A stretch of DNA of 64,000 nt from Flavobacteriaceae bacterium (GTDB lineage: Bacteria; Bacteroidota; Bacteroidia; Flavobacteriales; Flavobacteriaceae): contig JAQWSN010000003.1 in assembly GCA_029243165.1 (NCBI GenBank), forward strand, positions 62,001 to 126,000, written 5' to 3'. The translations under genes were made by a program, and so were the position numbers. This document shows positions 53,825 to 60,710 of this stretch, piece after piece (position 1 is the first letter of the stretch; each line of letters starts with the position of its first letter). The notes under the pieces were generated by a model. The model worked only from the letters and a program-made list of their open reading frames with translations. It did no database searches and was not told where the DNA came from.

Positions 53825-54607
53825 TTATTTTCCGTTTAATTTAATAAATCCTCCATCAATGGGATAGTCTGTCCCCGTAATGAATCCCGCTTCATCCGAA
53901 CACAAATAAAGTGCTAAAGATGCGATTTCTTCTGGGGTACCCATTCTCCCTATGGGTTGAGTTTTAGAAAGTTTTTCAAACATTTCTTCTTCCTTTCCGG
54001 GGTAATTGTTCTTGATAAATCCATCTACAAAAGGAGTGTGAACTCGGGCAGGGGAAATGGAATTGCAGCGGATGTTGTGGTCTAAATAATCTTTCGCAAT
54101 GGAATAGGTCATGGACAAAACCGCTCCTTTGGTCATGGAATAGGCAAATCGATCGTTGATTCCCACAGATCCTGCAATAGAACCCATATTTAAAATGCAT
54201 CCCTTTTTTGCTTTTTTCATAAAGGGTATGCATGCTTTTACACAGTTGAAAACCCCTTTTACATTAACCTTGTACAAGCGGTCAAAGGCTTCTTCATCGG
54301 TAGATTCAGCAGTGCCGATGTGAGCAATCCCTGCATTATTGATCAGAATATCAATTGAACCGTTTTTGGCTATGGAATTTACCAAAGGATGAATTTCATC
54401 GTACTGACTTACATCTGCTCTATGCGTTTTAATGTTGAGACCCATTTGCTTGAGATCCAAAACCGCTTGGTCTCCCGCTTTTGCATCATTTTCTATGATA
54501 TGAACTGAAGCGCCTTGTCGTGCAAAAGCAATTGCTATTTCTTTTCCAATACCACTACCTCCTCCAGTAATTACTGTTGTTTTGTTTGCCAGACTGAATA
54601 TTGCCAT
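53825..54607 (-). CDS. SDR oxidoreductase, probable 2-keto-3-deoxy-L-fuconate dehydrogenase
   Basis: 260 residues, first gene of the operon. TGGGSGIGKEIA cofactor loop, NNAGIAH, and a complete catalytic set: Ser in MGSIAGSVG, then YSMTK. The C-terminal GTDYPIDGGF is standard. By pathway position it would oxidise 2-keto-3-deoxy-L-fuconate to the 2,4-diketo acid. Its role and that of the SDR at 51347 could be exchanged; the catalytic Lys here favours a normal dehydrogenase. Confidence 0.87.
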   Translation of the reverse strand: MAIFSLANKTTVITGGGSGIGKEIAIAFARQGASVHIIENDAKAGDQAVLDLKQMGLNIKTHRADVSQYDEIHPLVNSIAKNGSIDILINNAGIAHIGTAESTDEEAFDRLYKVNVKGVFNCVKACIPFMKKAKKGCILNMGSIAGSVGINDRFAYSMTKGAVLSMTYSIAKDYLDHNIRCNSISPARVHTPFVDGFIKNNYPGKEEEMFEKLSKTQPIGRMGTPEEIASLALYLCSDEAGFITGTDYPIDGGFIKLNGK

Positions 54608-54642
54608 ACTAATTCTACCGCTTTAAAATGATTCTTTAACAC

Positions 54643-54673
54643 TAAAAATACGGATTTGAATTTATCCTCCAAG
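54643..54673 (-). promoter_or_regulatory. Candidate promoter of the fucose operon
   Basis: On the minus strand CTTG (54673-54670), a 19-nt spacer and TATTTTTA (54650-54643, one mismatch to TAnnTTTG) precede the ATG at 54607 by 35 nt. Confidence 0.45.
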
Positions 54674-54687
54674 GGTATTAAAAAAAT

Positions 54688-54728
54688 AAAAGGATAAGTC
54701 CAGCCAACCATAGCCTTGTTATCCTTTT
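54688..54728. repeat. 10-bp inverted repeat, 21-nt spacer
   Basis: AAAAGGATAA at 54688-54697 and TTATCCTTTT at 54719-54728, followed by an A-run on the plus strand. It could be an operator pair or part of a hairpin; as a terminator it lacks a T-tract. Confidence 0.5.
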
Positions 54729-54915
54729 AAAAAAGTAGGGTGTGAAGCCCTACGGGGTAAAAGTATGTAAAATAAATTCATTGGTGTGCAGTTTTATCTT
54801 TTTATCGTAAAACAGGAGGCGGATTTGCCGAGTCCTACTCAGTCGTTCCTTATGCTGTGCCTAAACCCGTAGTTTTTATTTTTTGTGTTGGCATAAGGTT
54901 TTGGGGTGGGTGTAA

Positions 54916-54949
54916 AAATTAAATACTTATTTAAATAAGTATTTAATTT
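54916..54949. repeat. Perfect 34-bp AT-rich palindrome
   Basis: The 17-bp arms are centred on TTTAAA at 54930-54935 and read ACTTAT/ATAAGT around the centre. There is no T-tract after it. A binding site for a dimeric regulator of the fucose operon or the divergent gene is plausible. Confidence 0.65.
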
Positions 54950-55207
54950 AGCGTTTAATTTTTCTTTATCCTAACACCTAAATTTGAGGATACGAATAAA
55001 ATGGCAATTGTGTACCCCTAAACGATTCCGTGCCCTCAAAAATAAAGCCTTCTTTCTGTTGCAATTTTAATTTTCAGATTTAATATCTTTAGAGACGCTT
55101 TGCCTTAAATCATTTATCAATAAAAACCTCCTTTTTTGTTCTGGACACACGCTATTGATCATTAAAAAATGATTGATTAGAAATGCCTGTGGGATAAACA
55201 TCTACAA

Positions 55208-55861
55208 ATGATGTGTTTCATAAGGATGAATCAAAAAAAAAAAAGAATGAAACAACAAGGGATGGTAATCGCCAGTGAAAAAGAAGAGTTATTTAAATAC
55301 AATACCAAAGATCAAAAAAAGGAATGGAGTACCAAGTTTGAAAAGAGTATTGTAGGTATTTCGAGAATAGAGGATTTCGTTTTTGTAAGCACAACCCGTT
55401 GGGGTAAAATCTACACGACCTTGGTAGATTATCACACTGGAGAAAAAAAATGGTCACTTAAGAAAATACTGTACAATATTCATATCCTTGAAGATACCCT
55501 CCTTTATCTTGATACATCAAAAGAAATTGTATCCTTGTCAATTGAAACAGGAGAAGAGCGTTTCAGGGTCAAAACGGGCTTTCGGTGGACCTCACCCAAA
55601 ATGACCCTATTAGGAGGTAACGTTTATTTGTTTTCACCTAAGAAAACCCTGTTGCTAAATCAAAAGAACGGTGCTTTGACCGAAACGCAATTGCCTTCTA
55701 AATTGAATTCCAAAGAAATAACCTTCATTATTGATGAATTTCAAATGAATATCAACACGCTGGGGTCTGCTGATACGGGTCATTATTTGATGCACGATGG
55801 TGGTGGTGGTGATGCTAGTGGTGGTGATTTTGGAGGTGACGCTGGAGGAGGAGGAGAATAA
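55208..55861 (+). CDS. PQQ-like propeller fragment with Gly/Asp-rich tail
   Basis: 217 residues, no signal peptide. The body has weak propeller repeats (GKIYTTLVDYHTGEKKW, EIVSLSIETGEERF, KTLLLNQKNGALTE), about three blades, too few for a closed propeller. The tail after residue 190 is Gly/Asp-rich (DGGGGDASGGDFGG). An A12 run near the start (55228-55241) could shift the frame, so the true start may be ATG 55262 or the gene may be a 5'-damaged remnant. Function unknown. Confidence 0.6.
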   Translation: MMCFIRMNQKKKRMKQQGMVIASEKEELFKYNTKDQKKEWSTKFEKSIVGISRIEDFVFVSTTRWGKIYTTLVDYHTGEKKWSLKKILYNIHILEDTLLYLDTSKEIVSLSIETGEERFRVKTGFRWTSPKMTLLGGNVYLFSPKKTLLLNQKNGALTETQLPSKLNSKEITFIIDEFQMNINTLGSADTGHYLMHDGGGGDASGGDFGGDAGGGGE

Positions 55862-55906
55862 GAACCGCTTAAAAAAAATCTACAAACCCAATCTAAATCC
55901 TTTGTT

Positions 55907-57292
55907 TTGACTGAGATTCAATTTAAAAAAGCACTGCATCACTATTACAAAAACGTGACTTCTAAACACTTTGCAACTTCTCAAGATGCGCGAATTGAGG
56001 CTGCAAAACTTTCAAAAGAGCTTTTTGGGTTAAACAAATTTGATTTAAGAGGGACCGAAAACTTGCCCCCAAAGCAGGCCGTTGTATTCATTTACAATCA
56101 TATTTCTAATAATGCAGCGTACACTCTGGATAATAATTTTCAAATTACTTTAGACAGCCATTTTATCAGCAGCTTGGTTTCTTACACCTATTACGATACG
56201 CCCGGAACAAGAATTATTCGTCACGGTCTTCCCTCCGAAAAAGCACATCGGAACTATTATGATAAATTCGACTACATAAAGGTTTACTCCAAAGATTTTT
56301 TACCTGAAGATGTTTCCGAAGAAGCTATTGTAAATTGGAAAGAAAAGTTTTATTACGAATCAAAAAAAGTCTTGGCGAAAGGGGAAAATTTGATCATAAG
56401 TCCCGAAGGTAAATCGGCAACCACAGAGAACTCTCCAAGTGAATTTAAGGCAGGCGTTTTTAAAATGATCATCCGTTCTGAATTGGATCCTTTAATCGTT
56501 CCCTTAGTGATGGCTAACTTTGACAAACACAATTCAGAAACTGTTTATCGGTGTGAAATTAAGAAGCCTTTTCGTTTGTCTGAAGTAATTACAGATTTGA
56601 ATAATAAAGAACAACTCAGTCAGTTTCTGATATCGATTAGCAATCAATACAAAGGGTGGGTAAATGATTTAAGAAAAATAACACCCGGATACGATCAAGA
56701 AATTAAAAAACTAATTGAACGCAAGAAAAATCACTTGCAAAAAGAAGATCTCATAGTTTTTTATGGAAGTTCAACCTTTAGACTTTGGGACAACTTAAAA
56801 TCCGATTTCGATCCATACAATGTTTTAAATTTTGGTTTTGGAGGCTCATTTATTGAGGATTGTATCGACCATTTTGAATTGCTTTTTTCTGACATAAATC
56901 CAAAAGCAATTGTACTCTACGTTGGTGGAAATGATATTTCTTTAGGATATTCTGCTCAAAAAATCAATGCATTATTTAAAAAGCTTTTAACGCTCATACG
57001 AATCAAATTTCCCGAGGCTCATATTTTTTGTGTTTCGATCAAACCCAGTCGGCATCGGTTAGAACAAATAGAGAAGATCGAAGCATTGAATGAGCTAATG
57101 AAAAAGGAATTAGAAAAATTAAAAAGAGCCTTTCACATCAATATTTTTGATTCCTTTTTCGACCAAGAGAATGCAATCATTGATGATTATTTTCTGGTTG
57201 ATAATCTGCATTTAAGCCGTTCGGGTTATGAAATTTGGAGGAAAGAGATCCAAAAATTTTTAAGTCGAGAGCTCCGTTTCGCATCAAAATAA
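55907..57292 (+). CDS. Acyltransferase-SGNH hydrolase fusion protein, TTG start
   Basis: 461 residues with two domains. Residues about 35-240 look like a PlsC-type acyltransferase: VVFIYNHISNNAAYTL near 57 holds an H-based motif (NHxxxN, not the usual HxxxxD), then SPEGKSATTENSPSEFKAG. Residues about 270-455 are an SGNH/GDSL hydrolase: IVFYGSSTFRLW (Ser), NFGFGGSFIEDC, YVGGNDISLGYS and DNLHLSRSGYEIW (Asp/His). No membrane segment is seen. It may remodel an acyl-carrying lipid or glycan. The TTG is the only start before the conserved part. Confidence 0.78.
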   Translation: MTEIQFKKALHHYYKNVTSKHFATSQDARIEAAKLSKELFGLNKFDLRGTENLPPKQAVVFIYNHISNNAAYTLDNNFQITLDSHFISSLVSYTYYDTPGTRIIRHGLPSEKAHRNYYDKFDYIKVYSKDFLPEDVSEEAIVNWKEKFYYESKKVLAKGENLIISPEGKSATTENSPSEFKAGVFKMIIRSELDPLIVPLVMANFDKHNSETVYRCEIKKPFRLSEVITDLNNKEQLSQFLISISNQYKGWVNDLRKITPGYDQEIKKLIERKKNHLQKEDLIVFYGSSTFRLWDNLKSDFDPYNVLNFGFGGSFIEDCIDHFELLFSDINPKAIVLYVGGNDISLGYSAQKINALFKKLLTLIRIKFPEAHIFCVSIKPSRHRLEQIEKIEALNELMKKELEKLKRAFHINIFDSFFDQENAIIDDYFLVDNLHLSRSGYEIWRKEIQKFLSRELRFASK

Positions 57293-57334
57293 CACCAAAT
57301 CTGAAGCATAAACCAGACTGAGGGCTAAAGCGAG

Positions 57335-57499
57335 TTAACCCTTCCAAGTGCCTCCATACCGGTAGTGTTCGTTTTTGGGTTTTACTTCGAGAACACAATT
57401 TTTACACAAAAAAAGCCATTTCCTGTTGGCTTGATATTGTACCCTGTACATGAGATCAAATTCAACTTTACAAACTGGACACAACTTTGTTTTTTTCAA
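57335..57499 (-). CDS. Small zinc-ribbon protein (54 aa)
   Basis: Two Cys pairs, KLCPVCKVEF and LFLCKNCVLE, and the ending YRYGGTWKG make this a real small protein of a widespread uncharacterised zinc-ribbon type. It begins at TTG 57499 directly after an in-frame stop (the next Met is residue 17) and ends at 57335. It is convergent with the acyltransferase-SGNH gene 42 nt away. Confidence 0.72.
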   Translation of the reverse strand: MKKTKLCPVCKVEFDLMYRVQYQANRKWLFLCKNCVLEVKPKNEHYRYGGTWKG

Positions 57500-57711
57500 T
57501 TAAATTTAATTTTAACTCGGTGTAAAACAAAAATAATACTTTAGAATTTCCGGCAGATTACAAAGCAAGAATTAAAAATCTTAAACCAAAAAAGTACTTG
57601 AGCGTACCTCCTGTCTCACAAAATAAGGTTATTTTGAGTGGGAACTAAAATCAATTTCATATCGCCGACACTACCAAAGACAAAAAAGGCAGTTTTCTAA
57701 GCATCTTTCTC

Positions 57712-58923
57712 TTGATACTCTCTGGGGAATTGGTCTTTATCTTACCCTACTTTTTGTCTCGTGTCTTTAGACCCACTTTTTTGGAGGTCTTTGATCTGTC
57801 CAATGTTGAACTGGGAAGTTTGTTTTCCGTGTATGGCACAGTAGCTTTATTTTCATATCTATTTGGTGGTGCTTTAGCAGATCGATTTTTGCCGGGGAAA
57901 CTGATTGCTATTTCACTGCTTTCAACAGCACTGGGTGGATTACTACTCGCAACCTATCCCTCTTACCTGATGTTGCAAGTGCTTTATGGATATTGGGGTT
58001 TTACAACAGTATTCCTTTTTTGGGGCGCCATGATTAAAGGGACACGAATTTGGGGTGGCTCAAAAAATCAAGGTCAGGCTTTTGGATTTTTGGACGGTGG
58101 AAGAGGACTTGTAGCCGCTTTTATGGGCTCTTTAGGTGTTTTTATTTATGCTTTATTTTTAGATGCTGATGTTCAAACTGCCAGTATTTTGGAACGCCAA
58201 GACGCCTTTCGCTATGTTATTTTATTTGCTTCTTTTATGGTAGGTCTCGTTGGTGTTTTTGTTTATTTCAACCTCAAAATAAAACCTAGCGAACAAAACC
58301 CAAATAATAAAACTGCTCACTCATTTAAGAATATTGTTGCGGTTTTAAAATTAGAATCCGTATGGCTTTTGATGATCATTATTTTATGTGCTTATTTTGG
58401 ATACAAAGTGACTGATATTTATTCTCTTTATGCCTCCGAAGTAATGAATTATGACGAGATAGAAGCTGCCAATGTAGGTTCCCTTCAATTGTATTTGAGG
58501 CCTATTGCTTGTGTTCTTTTCGGATTTTTAGCGGATAAATCTCGAAGTATTTTATGGATTATTGTCGGTTTTGTGATCATGCTGATAGGCTCAGTCCTTT
58601 TTGCATCGGGAATGATACAATCTCATCTAAGTGCCTTGTTCTTTTTATCATTAACTGTATTAGCCGTTGGGACTTATGCCATTCGAGCATTGTATTTTGC
58701 GGTATTACAAGAAGGTCAGGTTTCACTTGCCCTAACCGGTACTGCTGTGGGTGTCATCTCGTTAACGGGTTACACTCCTGATATCTTTTCAGGTCCATTA
58801 ATGGGTTACTATTTAGATCGATTTCCAGGGCTTTTAGGGCATCAATATGTTTTTATTTATTTGGTTGGCTTTTCTGCATTGGGTCTGTTGTGCTCAATTC
58901 GTTTTGCAAAGCGTATGAATTAA
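57712..58923 (+). CDS. MFS transporter, N-terminus uncertain
   Basis: A 403-residue membrane protein with 12 hydrophobic segments. MFS character shows in FGGALADRFLPGKLIA (loop 2-3 motif), FLDGGRGLVAAFMG and ADKSRSILWIIVG. The subfamily and substrate are unclear. The frame is open back to 57649, and the stretch 57661-57711 (ending KKGSFLSIFL) reads like a natural N-terminus, but no ATG, GTG or TTG occurs before TTG 57712. Either a rare start codon is used or the N-terminus has lost its start. Confidence 0.85.
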   Translation: MILSGELVFILPYFLSRVFRPTFLEVFDLSNVELGSLFSVYGTVALFSYLFGGALADRFLPGKLIAISLLSTALGGLLLATYPSYLMLQVLYGYWGFTTVFLFWGAMIKGTRIWGGSKNQGQAFGFLDGGRGLVAAFMGSLGVFIYALFLDADVQTASILERQDAFRYVILFASFMVGLVGVFVYFNLKIKPSEQNPNNKTAHSFKNIVAVLKLESVWLLMIIILCAYFGYKVTDIYSLYASEVMNYDEIEAANVGSLQLYLRPIACVLFGFLADKSRSILWIIVGFVIMLIGSVLFASGMIQSHLSALFFLSLTVLAVGTYAIRALYFAVLQEGQVSLALTGTAVGVISLTGYTPDIFSGPLMGYYLDRFPGLLGHQYVFIYLVGFSALGLLCSIRFAKRMN

Positions 58924-59001
58924 ACGTTGAAAATTTTTAAAATATATTAAATAATTCAATTGAAAAATAATACTTTGTAGTACACTAAAAATTTGAAATT
59001 T

Positions 59002-59982
59002 ATGAAACTGCATTTATTTAAGAAAACGCTTGCCCTATTTCTACTTTTACCTGCTTTTGCCTTTTCTCAACTTAGCTTTGAAGGAATCGTAAAAGATGAA
59101 AAAACAGGTACCGAACTCGAAGGTGCCTTAGTAACGGTAAAGCCTTTAAGAATTTCTGGAGGCGGATACTACACTGGTAAAATTACTAGAGAAGATGGAA
59201 CTTTTAAAACAACCACAAACTACGACTATCCACTTCAGATTGTTGTAACCAAAAAAGGCTGTAAGCGACAAATCGTAAAGGTCAAAAAAGATAAAAATGT
59301 AACTCGTTACGTTATTGAAATGGATTGCGAACAAGAAACAATTGATCAAATTATTGTGGAAAGAACTAAGGACACAGATGGAGATGGCGTTCTAGACAAA
59401 GATGATGAATGCCCTGAGACAGCAGGTCCCGTAGATAACGGAGGATGTCCATGGCCTGATAGTGATCAGGATGGCGTTGTAGACAAAGATGATGCTTGTC
59501 CCGAGCTTGCTGGGGTAAAAGAAAAAATGGGTTGTCCAGTAACCGATCGGGATGATGACGGTGTAGATGACAACAACGACGCCTGCCCAGATGAAGCAGG
59601 TAGTGCGAAAAACATGGGTTGCCCAGACCAACCCAAGTCTCTTGTAAATTTAATTTCAGCTGCACAAATTTCGTTTGGGTTTAGCGGTGAAAAGCCAATA
59701 GATGACAGTGATTCTTTTTTAGGCGCACTTTCAGAATTACTTAAAAAATACAGCTATGTAAATTTGGTAATTAGCGGATCGGCTTCTAACGAAGGGCCAG
59801 AGCAATTTAATCAGCTGCTTTCTGAAAGAAGAGCTGCCCATGTAAAAGTCACCTTAGAAGGTTTAGGGATTGATTCGAGTCGTCTTAAAAGTATTGGTAA
59901 AGGAGAAAATAATCCTTCTTATCCGAACGATTCTAAAGCCAACAGAGCAAAAAATAGGGCTGTTAAAATCTCCATAGAATAG
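59002..59982 (+). CDS. OmpA-family outer membrane protein with TSP3-like repeats
   Basis: 326 residues, with a signal peptide (cut after FAFSQ). A carboxypeptidase-regulatory-like beta domain comes first (residues 20-110, FEGIVKDEKTGTELEGALV). Next are three thrombospondin type-3 calcium-binding repeats (DTDGDGVLDKDDECPE, DSDQDGVVDKDDACPE, DRDDDGVDDNNDACPD), then a C-terminal OmpA peptidoglycan-binding domain with SASNEGPEQFNQLLSERRA and GKGENNPSYPND. The beta-barrel of classic OmpA is missing. I start at ATG 59002; a TTG three codons upstream is less likely. Confidence 0.93.
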   Translation: MKLHLFKKTLALFLLLPAFAFSQLSFEGIVKDEKTGTELEGALVTVKPLRISGGGYYTGKITREDGTFKTTTNYDYPLQIVVTKKGCKRQIVKVKKDKNVTRYVIEMDCEQETIDQIIVERTKDTDGDGVLDKDDECPETAGPVDNGGCPWPDSDQDGVVDKDDACPELAGVKEKMGCPVTDRDDDGVDDNNDACPDEAGSAKNMGCPDQPKSLVNLISAAQISFGFSGEKPIDDSDSFLGALSELLKKYSYVNLVISGSASNEGPEQFNQLLSERRAAHVKVTLEGLGIDSSRLKSIGKGENNPSYPNDSKANRAKNRAVKISIE

Positions 59983-60006
59983 AAAATTATTTTTCTTTGA
60001 AATAGC

Positions 60007-60036
60007 AAAAAAGCAACCTTAGGGTTGCTTTTTTTT
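60007..60036 (+). terminator. Intrinsic terminator after the OmpA-like gene
   Basis: AAAAAAGCAACC / GGTTGCTTTTTT stem with TTAG loop (60007-60034) and a T8 run at 60029-60036. Confidence 0.85.
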
Positions 60037-60139
60037 GATCTCATAAAAATAAAAAACTTTTGTAATGCGCTTAAAAAAAAGCTGTTCGACCTGTTGATTT
60101 GTATCAAGTGAAAGGTGTTTTTTATTTCGTTCTACATCA

Positions 60140-60147
60140 TAAATTTG
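60140..60147 (+). promoter_or_regulatory. -7 box for the PycTM-like gene
   Basis: TAAATTTG, an exact match to TAnnTTTG, 29 nt before the TTG start at 60177. A T-rich stretch at 60118-60121 could serve as -33. The leader ends in a T8 run. Confidence 0.5.
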
Positions 60148-60176
60148 CCTATATTTAGTATCTAAATTTATTTTTT

Positions 60177-60710
60177 TTGGGGAAAATTAAAGACATTGAT
60201 GTAGAGGATTACTGGCATGTAATTAACTACAACTACAGCCAAATTCAATTTGCTGAAATTAAAGCCAGTGCTGTAATCTCGATTTACAGTATTTTAATTG
60301 GCTTGGGGTTTACTTTGGACATCTTGGACGATGAAAACGACTACAACCTCGGCTTTGATTCCTTTTATTGGATTATCAAAGTGATTCTGTTTATCGCAGC
60401 ATTTTATTTTACAATTGTTTCGCTCAAACGTTGCATACAGTGTATCCTTCCCATCCTAAATATTGCAGTAAAGAAATCTCCATTGTTTTTTGGAGACATA
60501 AAAAATTTCAAAGATTTTGAGAGTTTTAATGGTTCCTTTAACGAACTCTTGGATAGTCCTAAGGAATACAAAACACATCTGACCCAAATGGTCTATGCGA
60601 CAGCAAATATTACTTCGATTAAGTTTTTCAATGTAAATCTCGCAATGAGACATCTTTTGAAATCAATTGTATTTTACGCTTTATTTTTTCTAAGTCTTTA
60701 TTTGCTCTAA
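60177..60710 (+). CDS. PycTM-like (DUF5706) membrane protein, TTG start
   Basis: 177 residues. Two hydrophobic segments (about 31-47 and 64-85) and a C-terminal one (about 160-177) enclose a cytosolic middle with SPLFFGDIKNFKDFESF and NITSIKFFNVNLAMRHLLKS. These resemble the Pycsar effector domain (PycTM, DUF5706). Pycsar effectors respond to cCMP or cUMP made by an adjacent cyclase and damage the membrane on phage infection. Here a class III cyclase lies tail to tail with a 21-nt 3' overlap, not in an operon. TTG is used as no ATG is near. Confidence 0.68.
   Translation: MGKIKDIDVEDYWHVINYNYSQIQFAEIKASAVISIYSILIGLGFTLDILDDENDYNLGFDSFYWIIKVILFIAAFYFTIVSLKRCIQCILPILNIAVKKSPLFFGDIKNFKDFESFNGSFNELLDSPKEYKTHLTQMVYATANITSIKFFNVNLAMRHLLKSIVFYALFFLSLYLL

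Larger units (their letters stand above)
54608..55207. other. 600-nt gap with three inverted repeats, no clear gene
   Basis: It lies between the fucose operon and a PQQ-like gene facing away, so it should hold regulatory sites for both. The fucose promoter candidate is at 54643-54673. Inverted repeats are AAAAGGATAA/TTATCCTTTT (54688-54728), GTAGGG/CCCTAC (54735-54753) and a long perfect palindrome (54916-54949). An open frame without start (about 54773-54921) seems to be chance. Confidence 0.6.

Noticed and set aside
54773-54921. Open frame with GGGFAESYSVVPYAVPK-like translation
   Set aside because: No start codon, only about 49 codons, no recognisable domain; likely chance in the intergenic gap.
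59366-59665. Long minus-strand ORFs opposite the OmpA-like gene
   Set aside because: They mirror the Asp-rich TSP3 repeats on the other strand (His/Leu-rich, no domain).
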